Assembly: GCA_003488465.1 (NCBI GenBank) | Contig: DNLN01000159.1 | Span: forward strand, 1 to 5,045 | Source: Sutterella sp. | Lineage (GTDB): Bacteria > Pseudomonadota > Gammaproteobacteria > Burkholderiales > Burkholderiaceae_F | DNA: 5,045 bases | Direction: 5' to 3' | Shown here: positions 1-5,045 of the stretch, in pieces | How positions within the stretch are numbered: position 1 is the first letter of the stretch | How the letters are laid out: each line of letters begins with the position of its first letter | The notes under the pieces: model-generated | The model's input: only the letters and a program-made list of their open reading frames with translations | Database searches by the model: none | Told to the model about the DNA's origin: nothing | Made by a program: the position numbers and the translations under genes

Positions 1-234
1 GAGCCGGAGCAGATATCTGATGACGAGGAGCCCGAGCAGACGCCTGCACCCGCTGAGCCTATGGCCAAAGTTCCCCGGGCGGACGGCGGGCCTGCGTTTG
101 TGCCGAGTGAGGTGACGGTTGAAAAACGGGCAAAGAAGCGGCCGCGCCCGGCTCCAAGGTACGTTGAGCAACGGCGCACGGTTGTGCATCCGAGCGGCAT
201 ACGGGAAACGACGGTACGATCGGTTCGGAAATAG
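1..234 (+). CDS. C-terminal part of a probable FtsQ-like division protein (5' end outside window)
   Basis: Frame 1 is open from the first base to a TAG at 232-234, giving 77 visible residues; both other plus frames hit stops. The visible part is low-complexity and charged. It starts acidic and proline-rich (residues 1-20, with a SDDEEPEQ stretch), then becomes strongly basic (about residues 41-59, with EKRAKKRPRPAPR and EQRR). No membrane segment or enzyme motif is seen. The stop lies 26 nt before the ftsA start on the same strand, so the two are probably co-transcribed. In proteobacterial dcw clusters the gene before ftsA is usually ftsQ, a bitopic inner-membrane protein that binds FtsB and FtsL in the periplasm; that is the only ground for the name. 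A long acid/base tail is not typical of the FtsQ proteins I know, so this could be a lineage-specific extension or another gene. Sure of the reading frame, unsure of the identity. Confidence 0.5.
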   Translation, partial: EPEQISDDEEPEQTPAPAEPMAKVPRADGGPAFVPSEVTVEKRAKKRPRPAPRYVEQRRTVVHPSGIRETTVRSVRK

Positions 235-244
235 ACGCTGAGTT

Positions 245-255
245 AGGAAGACAGG
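245..255 (+). promoter_or_regulatory. Ribosome binding site that supports the GTG start of ftsA
   Basis: AGGAAG at 245-250 lies 10 nt before the GTG at 261, and a second purine-rich ACAGG (251-255) lies 5 nt before it. No ATG occurs in frame close upstream, and the product starting here reaches the first nucleotide-binding motif after about 11 residues, as expected for FtsA. Together these favour the GTG. Confidence 0.55.
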
Positions 256-260
256 TCAAA

Positions 261-1526
261 GTGGAAAACGAACAGGGACATCTGTTGGCGGCACTGGATA
301 TCGGCACAAGCAAGATCTCGGTTGCCGTGGCGCGCATTCAGGGTGATGGGGAGCCCCGGCTCATCGGCTTTGGCAAGGTGGCTTCGCGCGGCATCAAGCA
401 AGGGTGCGTGCAGAACATTGAACTGGCGGTCACTTCGATTCGCAATGCGCTCGAAGAGGCGAAGGAAATCTCCCGTGTCGAGGAGATTCCGCGTGTCTGC
501 GTCGCGCTTACCGGCAAAGGGCTGTACTCGATCAACAAGCTCGGCACCGTCGTGCTCCAGGATGGGCAGGTGACGGAAAGCGATATGAAGCATGCGCAGG
601 AACTTGCGCTTGCCTTCGACAGCAAGGAGGACGGTCATTCACCGGATGACCGGATCATCTCGCATATTCTTCAGATGTACACGATCGGCTCGGACGATAC
701 GCCGATCTACGATTCGCCAGTTGGATTCAAGGGCAATGTCCTCAGAGCGCATGCCCATCTGGCGATCGGCCCGGACAGTGTCGTGCGCAATCTGCTCACC
801 TGTGTCAGGCGTGCGGGCGTGGAGGTTGACGAGCTGCTGTTGCAGCCCTGGGCTAGCGCCGCTAGCTGTCTGACGCCGACTGAAAAGAGGCTCGGCGTGA
901 TCATGCTTGATTTTGGCGCAGGACTCACCGATATCGCCTGCTACAAGGATGATGTCATTCAGTACACGGCAGTGGCGGCAGCTGGCGGTAACCTCTTTAC
1001 CAATGACATCGCTACATATCTGAAGTGCACGATCGAGGAGGCCGAGCACATCAAGCTTGCCTACGGGCACATTCCAGAGCGGCCGGGCGATCGGTATGAA
1101 AAGATCCGGTACACCGATGAGGTGACCGGCAGGGAAAAGGTCGTGGTGAGTTCCGAGCTGGTCAGCGTGATCGAGCAGCGCCTGCGTGAGCTGGTGCGGG
1201 TTTTGCGCACCTACTATCTGGACAGAGAAGGCTGGACGCAGCAGGCCGCAGCCGGCGTTGTCATCACGGGCGGAATGGCCCAGATGCCGGGGTTTGACAA
1301 AATGGTGGAGGAGGAGCTGCAGCTCAAGGTGCGCGTTGGACGCCCCCGGATTTACTCCGAGACCGGCGTGAGCCTGAATTCGCCAGGAGACTCCACTGTC
1401 ATGGGCGTGATCGACGAAGTCATGCGCCGCCGAAGAATTGGCGAACGCAGTAAGAAAAACTCGCGAGGCGGCTCTCCGATCTGGCGCAGCCTGAAGCGGT
1501 TCTGGATCGGTGACTTCGCCGACTAG
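261..1526 (+). CDS. ftsA: Cell division protein FtsA (actin-like membrane tether for FtsZ)
   Basis: 421 residues, the usual length for FtsA (E. coli 420). FtsA is an actin-fold ATPase that polymerises on the cytoplasmic face of the inner membrane, binds the FtsZ C-terminal peptide and helps recruit later divisome proteins. Seen in order: phosphate-1 motif LDIGTSK (residues 12-18); the 1C/SHS2-type insertion roughly 85-170, in the place where FtsA differs from actin; phosphate-2 motif DFGAGLTDI (217-225); adenosine motif TGGMAQMPG (336-344); and a basic, aromatic C-terminal amphipathic helix (about 405-421, SPIWRSLKRFWIGDFAD), the membrane-targeting sequence. Translation starts at GTG. The phosphate-2 motif departs from the common DIGGGTxDI form (Ala for the second Gly, Leu for the Thr). 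The gene follows the probable ftsQ closely, but ftsZ does not follow; a convergent gene ends 20 nt away. Identification is firm from motifs and overall similarity to E. coli FtsA. Confidence 0.95.
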   Translation: MENEQGHLLAALDIGTSKISVAVARIQGDGEPRLIGFGKVASRGIKQGCVQNIELAVTSIRNALEEAKEISRVEEIPRVCVALTGKGLYSINKLGTVVLQDGQVTESDMKHAQELALAFDSKEDGHSPDDRIISHILQMYTIGSDDTPIYDSPVGFKGNVLRAHAHLAIGPDSVVRNLLTCVRRAGVEVDELLLQPWASAASCLTPTEKRLGVIMLDFGAGLTDIACYKDDVIQYTAVAAAGGNLFTNDIATYLKCTIEEAEHIKLAYGHIPERPGDRYEKIRYTDEVTGREKVVVSSELVSVIEQRLRELVRVLRTYYLDREGWTQQAAAGVVITGGMAQMPGFDKMVEEELQLKVRVGRPRIYSETGVSLNSPGDSTVMGVIDEVMRRRRIGERSKKNSRGGSPIWRSLKRFWIGDFAD

Positions 1527-1546
1527 AGTCGGATAGTCTTGCGCGT

Positions 1547-2755
1547 TCAGACTGCGGCGGGTGTCCCAAGAAGCCAGTTGACTGCCGGAATGATCTGAAC
1601 GCCGTTCGTATTTTCCGGAATATCCGTCTGATCAAGTGTGATGACAAGGCATGGGTAGCGATCGCGCAGATTCCTGAAGGCTCTCAGTTTGCCCTCAACC
1701 GAGCCTGTCGCGGCGACCTGTACGTAGCAGCCTGTGGTTTTGCTGCGGCAGACGAAGTCGATCTCCCCGGCAGAGGTCTTTCCCGAGTACACGTTCTCAT
1801 AGCGCCTCTTCAACTCCAGAAAAACGATGTTTTCAAGGAGCTGCGCGGCTGATGGGGAGATCATCGCCGTCACGCGCGAGCACATGGCCGGATCGGTGAG
1901 GTAGTACTTCGACACGCCGGGCATCACGCGATCGCCCCTAATGTCGTAGCGCTCGGCTGCAACGAACATGCCGCAGTCGGTGAGCGCCTGCAGATATCGC
2001 CCGGCCGTGATGTCCGAGATGTCGGTGTGATCCGCGGCCGAGGAAAGAATCTTGGCAATGCTGCGGGCCGAAACCGATTCTCCGGACGTCAGTCCAAGGT
2101 AGGCGACGACGCGGCGCAGGGATAGCGGATTCTTCAGTCGGAATTTGACGCCCACCTCCCGGTACATCAAGGATTCAACCAGCAGTTCGTAGTACGGATC
2201 AACGAACGAGGCGTCATCCATGTGCGCAACGAGCGCCGGGAAGGATCCCAGCCTGACATAGCGCGAGAAGTCCTCCCGCGCCGGGAGGCCGTCCTCGGCA
2301 ACTGCCGCTCTGAATTCGGCAAACGACAGGGGGTGCATTGAGATGAACGTGCACTTGGCGAGCGCGGCCTTGCGCAGGGCGGCCGTGTTTGAAGCGGTAG
2401 CATAGACATCGGCATTGGCTAGGCCGGCAAGTTCGGCGAGCAGTGCGGGAAGATCGTCAACCTGCTGAATTTCGTCGATGAAGATGTAGACGCGCTTTCC
2501 TGCCGGACGCAGTCGCCGGATTTCTTCAATAAGCGTTTCTGAATTGAGAAAGTCCGCCTGGGTCAGCTTGTCAAGATCAAATTTCAGTATCTGCTCCTCG
2601 GTCACCGCCTCGGACAGGAGCGCTTTCTGGAGCTCTATGAGCAGATCCGTCTTCCCGCAGCGGCGAACTCCGGTCACGATCTTGATGGTTCCATCATCCC
2701 TGTGAGCATTGAGCTGTGCAAAGTATGTTTTGCGAGAAATGTGTTGAATTGTCAT
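1547..2755 (-). CDS. AAA_14/DUF4143-family ATPase, function unknown
   Basis: 402 residues. N-terminal P-loop domain: Walker A GVRRCGKT (29-36), Walker B YIFIDE (90-95), a sensor-1-like stretch ATASNT (119-124), then HPLSFAEF (141-148), the signature following the ATPase core in this family. A winged-helix-like middle section (about 210-290) leads to a C-terminal DUF4143 part with the family's LLENIVFLELKRR (306-318), AGEIDFV (329-335) and YVQVA (344-348), a restriction-endonuclease-like fold in which a Lys is often not kept. Such proteins are common, often multicopy, in anaerobes and archaea; their role is not settled, with toxin-like or DNA-related roles suggested. The sensor region is worn: usual ITGSNS has become ATASNT and the Arg of the usual GR is missing. 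The ATG start fits the family N-terminus, but its Shine-Dalgarno is weak. The gene is monocistronic, convergent with ftsA, and sits where ftsZ would be expected, suggesting insertion. Family assignment firm, function not. Confidence 0.88.
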   Translation of the reverse strand: MTIQHISRKTYFAQLNAHRDDGTIKIVTGVRRCGKTDLLIELQKALLSEAVTEEQILKFDLDKLTQADFLNSETLIEEIRRLRPAGKRVYIFIDEIQQVDDLPALLAELAGLANADVYATASNTAALRKAALAKCTFISMHPLSFAEFRAAVAEDGLPAREDFSRYVRLGSFPALVAHMDDASFVDPYYELLVESLMYREVGVKFRLKNPLSLRRVVAYLGLTSGESVSARSIAKILSSAADHTDISDITAGRYLQALTDCGMFVAAERYDIRGDRVMPGVSKYYLTDPAMCSRVTAMISPSAAQLLENIVFLELKRRYENVYSGKTSAGEIDFVCRSKTTGCYVQVAATGSVEGKLRAFRNLRDRYPCLVITLDQTDIPENTNGVQIIPAVNWLLGTPAAV

Positions 2756-2802
2756 GTTCTGAAGAAAATGATTCTATTCCTGGTTAAATATATAAATTGC
2801 GA

Positions 2803-2808
2803 ATTATA
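2803..2808 (-). promoter_or_regulatory. Probable -10 box for the AAA_14/DUF4143 ATPase gene
   Basis: The minus strand reads TATAAT here, an exact sigma-70 -10 consensus, 47 nt upstream of the ATG at 2755, within an AT-rich patch that stands out from its surroundings. No good -35 box is found at 16-18 nt. A second, weaker candidate, TATATT, lies nearer the gene. A transcript start near 2796 would give a leader of about 40 nt. Confidence 0.4.
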
Positions 2809-3034
2809 GTTTAACGAATGGCACGGGATGGATCCTGATGAAAGGCGGGTCGGGATTCGTGAGGCAGCGACGGTTTTGGTGCGCGGCCGCAGGCAGAGAG
2901 GACGGGGAGCGACTCTTGAAACGAAGGCAGGGATGGTGAGGGGCTGCTCGCAGCTCGATAAAATGAAAATAAGTTTTTCTTAATTTGAAGCGGGCTATAT
3001 GCAGCGGACTTTGGCTCGCGGATTTCTGGAAATA

Positions 3035-3073
3035 GCAAAGAAAAGCGGATCACGGAAGCGCTCCGTGACCCGC
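3035..3073 (-). terminator. Rho-independent terminator of the NADH:flavin oxidoreductase gene
   Basis: On the minus strand a 12-bp stem, GCGGGTCACGGA (3073-3062), pairs with TCCGTGATCCGC (3056-3045) across a 5-nt loop; one pair is G-U in RNA. It is followed directly by TTTTCTTTGC (3044-3035). It lies 32 nt past the TAA stop of the oxidoreductase, in the right orientation. It should stop read-through into the ATPase gene, consistent with separate transcription units. Confidence 0.9.
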
Positions 3074-3105
3074 ACTCAAAAGAGCTCAAGCGGTCTGCTT
3101 CTGGC

Positions 3106-4203
3106 TTACTTCTTGAGTGGAGGCAGCCACGCCTGTCCCTGCGTGCACATGGCCCAGAGCGGGTCGGGGATGCCGTAGTGGTCGGGCTTAGCGGGATCCA
3201 GAGCGGTGATGACGCCCGCTTCGTTGCCTGAGTAGAGCATGGATCCAAGCGAGGGATTCATCATGATCGACTTGCCGACAGCGGCGAATTCGCACACACC
3301 GCTCTTGATAGCCTGTTCGAGATCGTCACCGGTGACAAGACCGCCAACACCAACGAGTGCCATGCGAGCGGCGATTCTGTCGTGGATGAGCTTGAGTCGG
3401 GAGTCGCCTGCGCCCGTTCCGCGGCGTGCGGCCTGGGAGAAATCCTTCTGCGAGACATGCAGGTACTGCAGCGGCTTGTTGCAGAGGGCATCAACGAGCG
3501 CGAGCGTTTCGGTCATGGTGATTCCGTTCTCCTCGGGCTCTTCCGGAGAGAGGCGGTAGCCGATGATGAAATCCGTGCGGTTCAGTTTTTCACGCACCTT
3601 GCAGACGGCGTCCACAACGCCCAGGGCAAAGCGCATGCGGTTTTCGAGCGAGCCGCCGTACTGATCCTTGCGGTGGTTGGTGTGTGCCGAATAGAACTGC
3701 TGCAGGATGAAGCCGTTGGCGCCGTGAATCTCAACGCCGTCATGGCCGGAGCGGATTGCGTATTCGGTTGCCCGGGCGAACGATTCGATGAGTTCCTCAA
3801 TTTCCGAGACGGTCATCTCCTTGACGTTTTCCGCCTTGGAGGGGCCGGGAGCAGGGCTGCCGGTGAGAGTGGTCGAGGTCTTGATGCCGCCGTGGTGGAT
3901 CTGAAGGATTGCCTTGGCGCCGTGGGACTTGACGATCTTGGCGCGTGCCTCAAGGGATGGCAGATCGGCTTCACTGATCGCGCGGGGCTGGCAGGGGAAG
4001 GTGAGGCCGTCCTCCTGCACCAGAGTAGCTCCAAGGACATACAGGCCGATGTGTTCGGCGCGCTGGTCAAGGAACTTCGCCTCGGCGTCATTGATCGTGC
4101 CGTCGGTGTTGGAGCTAAAGAGCGTGAGGGGGGCGACCGCAATGCGGCTCTCCACCGGCACGCCGTTGTTAAGAACATAGGTGTCGAAAAGATTCTTTCT
4201 CAT
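3106..4203 (-). CDS. NADH:flavin oxidoreductase, Old Yellow Enzyme family
   Basis: 365 residues from the ATG at 4203. A TTG at 4224 in the same frame would add 7 residues, but it lacks a Shine-Dalgarno, and the ATG gives the typical family start (MRKNLFDTYVLNNGV, then RIAVAPLT at 20-27). This is a single-domain FMN-binding TIM barrel; family members use NAD(P)H to reduce activated C=C bonds or other electron-poor substrates in the cytosol. Seen: QIHHGG (101-106); GVEIHGANGF (156-165), where H160 and N163 match the substrate-binding His/Asn pair of OYE1; QYGGSLENRMRF (181-192); GYRLSPEE (215-222); LHVS (248-251); and the FMN-phosphate region VGVGG (284-288) and VGKSIMMNP (309-317). There is no C-terminal Fe-S or FAD/NAD domain, so it is not a dienoyl-CoA reductase-like long form. 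It resembles the B. subtilis YqiG-like branch most. Oddity: the position of the OYE1 catalytic Tyr196 is Phe165. The gene has its own promoter and terminator. The true substrate cannot be told from sequence. Confidence 0.92.
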   Translation of the reverse strand: MRKNLFDTYVLNNGVPVESRIAVAPLTLFSSNTDGTINDAEAKFLDQRAEHIGLYVLGATLVQEDGLTFPCQPRAISEADLPSLEARAKIVKSHGAKAILQIHHGGIKTSTTLTGSPAPGPSKAENVKEMTVSEIEELIESFARATEYAIRSGHDGVEIHGANGFILQQFYSAHTNHRKDQYGGSLENRMRFALGVVDAVCKVREKLNRTDFIIGYRLSPEEPEENGITMTETLALVDALCNKPLQYLHVSQKDFSQAARRGTGAGDSRLKLIHDRIAARMALVGVGGLVTGDDLEQAIKSGVCEFAAVGKSIMMNPSLGSMLYSGNEAGVITALDPAKPDHYGIPDPLWAMCTQGQAWLPPLKK

Positions 4204-4247
4204 TCTTAGACTCTGTAATGTCAAGTAGATTGATTGATCGAGGCGGG

Positions 4248-4253
4248 ATTATA
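4248..4253 (-). promoter_or_regulatory. Probable -10 box for the oxidoreductase gene
   Basis: The minus strand reads TATAAT, an exact -10 consensus, 44 nt before the ATG at 4203. At 17 nt upstream the hexamer is TAGGTA, a poor -35, suggesting an activator or a regulated promoter. The nearby repeat of AGGT units overlaps the -35 zone. Confidence 0.45.
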
Positions 4254-4255
4254 AG

Positions 4256-4282
4256 TAGGTTAAGGTGTTTTACCTAGGTGTT
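4256..4282. promoter_or_regulatory. Possible operator: clustered AGGT/ACCT repeats at the oxidoreductase promoter
   Basis: Reading the plus strand, TAGGT (4256-4260) and AGGT (4263-4266) each form an inverted pair with ACCTA (4272-4276). The perfect 8-bp palindrome ACCTAGGT lies at 4272-4279, and AAGGTGTT (4262-4269) is echoed by TAGGTGTT (4275-4282) as a 7-bp direct repeat. The cluster covers the -35 zone, where a repressor or activator could act. No regulator gene is nearby, so this rests on repeat structure and position only. Confidence 0.3.
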
Positions 4283-4651
4283 CGAGGGGGGTGCGGAAGG
4301 AAAAACTTGCAACAAAGCGTTTCTGGCGGACTAGGAGCATCGGGACCGAGACATGGCACAACGGCCCGGGACCCGCGTTGCAATACATCGCGCTTGAAGC
4401 GGGGCCGCTACTGGGCGTCCGTGCAGGCAGGGCGCGATCATTGCTAGCCTGGCCAGGACGGGAATCAGAGAAGAGGAAAGGCGATAGGCAGGAAGCAGAG
4501 GTGTGAGGCAAACAGTCAGGAGGCTACCCGCCAATCGCCTCGCCTGCCTCTTCAGCAGCGTGGTGTTCGACTGCGCAACGGCCGTCTTGCTCGGCGGCGA
4601 CCTTGTCTTTGGCGTTGGCCGCATGGTGAACAGATCAGAGAGTCTCTCTAC
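4283..4651. other. Gene-free stretch between the oxidoreductase promoter and the 13-bp inverted repeat
   Basis: About 370 nt without a gene I can support. Several frames are open for 60-97 codons on both strands, as GC-rich non-coding DNA often allows, but none gives a recognisable or compositionally protein-like product. It contains a long imperfect hairpin (4470-4553), a short inverted pair TTGCAAC/GTTGCAA (4307-4313 and 4377-4383) and a CGGGACC direct repeat (4341-4347, 4368-4374). It could be the remains of a decayed gene. Confidence 0.45.
4470..4553. repeat. Long imperfect inverted repeat
   Basis: GAAGAGG (4470-4476) pairs with CCTCTTC (4547-4553), and AGGCGATAGGC (4479-4489) pairs with GCCAATCGCCT (4530-4540) with one mismatch. 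That makes about 17 pairs with a small asymmetric internal loop and a 40-nt apical loop. No T-run follows on either strand, so it does not look like a terminator. It could be a structured RNA, a mobile-element remnant or chance in purine-skewed DNA. Confidence 0.35.
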
Positions 4652-4700
4652 AATTTAGGGAACTTTTGCGTAGAGTGCTTTCAAATTAGTTCCCTAAATT
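4652..4700. promoter_or_regulatory. Perfect 13-bp inverted repeat upstream of the broken reading frame
   Basis: AATTTAGGGAACT (4652-4664) and AGTTCCCTAAATT (4688-4700) are exact reverse complements separated by 23 nt. The right arm ends 8 nt before the ATG at 4709, in an AT-rich patch that must contain the promoter and leader of that gene. Two sites about 36 bp centre to centre suit cooperative repressor binding, as in autoregulated toxin-antitoxin operons. The transcript could also fold into a stem next to the start. No clear -35/-10 pair is seen around it. Confidence 0.55.
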
Positions 4701-4708
4701 CTTTTCAG

Positions 4709-5045
4709 ATGGACGACCAACACGATCAAATTTATAAACGGCTGCAACAGAGGGCAGACCTCTAGGCACGACTCAGCCTGATCCCCTACGAGGGTACCCC
4801 AGAGGTGAAAGAGATCAGTGGCAAAAGGTACCTCTATACCCGCAAGCGCGTAGGAAGCCGGCTCAGTTCCACCTACGTCGGCGAATACTCAGAAGATCTT
4901 CATCAGCTGCTTCTGAAGAATTCCCGAGAAGCAAGGGCTCTCCGAAAAGCAATCCGTGCGCTAGACAGAGAACTGGCAAAACTCGGGTACGCCGATGCCC
5001 AACTCTCTGCAAGGGTTCAAGTAAAGAACCCGCGACTGAAGTCGC
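4709..5045 (+). pseudogene. Amber-interrupted 5' part of a Fic-like family gene (runs off the window)
   Basis: From ATG 4709 the frame reads MDDQHDQIYKRLQQRADL, then TAG (4763-4765), then stays open for 93 more codons to the window edge. The part after the stop looks strongly protein-like: a YEGTPEVKEISGKRYLYTRKR stretch in two short strands, STYVGEYSEDLHQLLLKN, then a charged helix (REARALRKAIRALDRELAKL) ending in GYADAQLSARV. From memory, this arrangement (a KxYLY strand, Y(V/I)GxYS, then a charged helix and an LGY...LS turn) resembles the N-terminal region of some Fic-like proteins whose catalytic domain comes later; I cannot check this. TAG replaces what is likely a Leu codon (TTG to TAG is one change). 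No good start follows the stop; GTG at 4805 would lose the first strand. The last residues (from about VKNPRLKS) overlap a hairpin and may be foreign. Likely a pseudogene; a sequencing error or amber read-through are alternatives. ATG 4709 has no clear Shine-Dalgarno. Confidence 0.6.
5026..5045. repeat. Hairpin at the window edge, possible end of an insertion sequence
   Basis: GCGAC (5032-5036) and GTCGC (5041-5045) pair around a TGAA loop. The preceding GAACCC (5026-5031) would extend the stem if the sequence beyond the window continues GGGTTC. Compact hairpins of this kind occur near the ends of IS200/IS605-type elements, and it lies where the reading frame seems to lose its family likeness. 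No transposase is visible, so this is a guess. Confidence 0.3.

Larger units (their letters stand above)
2756..3105. other. Intergenic region between two minus-strand genes
   Basis: This 350-nt stretch has no convincing gene. Its left end (about 2760-2820) is very AT-rich and holds the likely ATPase promoter. The middle (about 2821-2960) is GC-rich with no coding signal on either strand. A small stem GCTGC/GCAGC (about 2942-2953) is followed by AT-rich DNA but lacks the immediate T-run of a terminator. The right end carries the oxidoreductase terminator. Confidence 0.6.

Noticed and set aside
1535..1553. Small stem AGTCT/AGACT between ftsA and the ATPase gene, considered as a shared terminator
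   Set aside because: Only 5 pairs, a 9-nt loop and no T-run on either strand.
2811..3248. A 145-codon minus-strand frame across the intergenic region
   Set aside because: It overlaps the 3' end of the oxidoreductase and runs through its terminator; the product is Ser/Pro/Arg-rich and looks like out-of-frame translation.
3382..4209. A 275-codon open frame on the plus strand opposite the oxidoreductase
   Set aside because: It is fully antisense to a gene with clear OYE motifs, its product has no recognisable motif, and long antisense frames are common in GC-rich genes.
4203..4224. TTG start at 4224 for the oxidoreductase
   Set aside because: No Shine-Dalgarno before it, and the ATG at 4203 gives the family's usual N-terminus. 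TTGACA at this site was also considered as a -35 box but has no -10 at the right distance.
4331..4624. A 97-codon minus-strand frame in the gene-free stretch
   Set aside because: Low-complexity Arg/Ala/Leu/Pro composition, no motif, and competing open frames on both strands in the same GC-rich DNA.
4503..4658. A 51-codon plus-strand frame from GTG with AGGAAG 7 nt upstream and a hydrophobic stretch
   Set aside because: The Shine-Dalgarno spacing is good, but the product is short and unrecognised, and it ends inside the 13-bp inverted repeat. It could be a small membrane protein, but the evidence is too thin to list it as a gene.
1..5045. CRISPR array, tRNA or rRNA gene
   Set aside because: No regularly spaced repeats and no cloverleaf-type or rRNA-like sequence found by reading both strands.

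Overview
The window is about 5 kb of moderately GC-rich DNA (GC falls in the promoter-like patches and toward the right end). It looks like a Gram-negative chromosome, most likely a proteobacterium. A Sutterellaceae-like betaproteobacterium would fit the gene mix, but that is a guess from overall character; no rRNA or marker gene here decides it. The evidence for a Gram-negative host is an FtsA of proteobacterial layout with a C-terminal amphipathic helix, preceded by the tail of what is probably ftsQ.

Layout: (1) Bases 1-234 hold the 3' end of a plus-strand gene, probably ftsQ by position, with an unusual low-complexity charged tail. (2) Bases 261-1526 hold ftsA, starting at GTG, 26 nt downstream in the same operon. 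(3) ftsZ does not follow. Instead a convergent minus-strand gene (1547-2755) ends only 20 nt from the ftsA stop; it encodes an AAA_14/DUF4143 ATPase. (4) A 350-nt intergenic stretch holds an AT-rich promoter region for the ATPase and, at its right end, a clear rho-independent terminator for the next gene. (5) Bases 3106-4203 (minus) hold a single-domain Old Yellow Enzyme-type NADH:flavin oxidoreductase with its own TATAAT promoter and possible operator repeats. (6) A gene-poor stretch, 4204-4708, carries an imperfect long hairpin and a perfect 13-bp inverted repeat. (7) From 4709 to the right edge runs a plus-strand reading frame broken by an in-frame TAG at codon 19. Its conceptual product resembles the N-terminal region of a family of Fic-like proteins; it may also be cut off by a hairpin-bearing insertion that starts at the window edge.

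The division genes act together: FtsQ links periplasmic divisome parts, and FtsA tethers FtsZ to the inner membrane. The ATPase and the oxidoreductase look like independent single-gene units; nothing in the sequence ties them to division. The right end looks like decaying accessory DNA. I see no convincing new multi-gene system. The points most worth checking are the ftsA/ftsZ separation, the amber-interrupted gene with its 13-bp inverted repeat, the edge hairpin, and the Tyr-to-Phe change at a catalytic position of the oxidoreductase.
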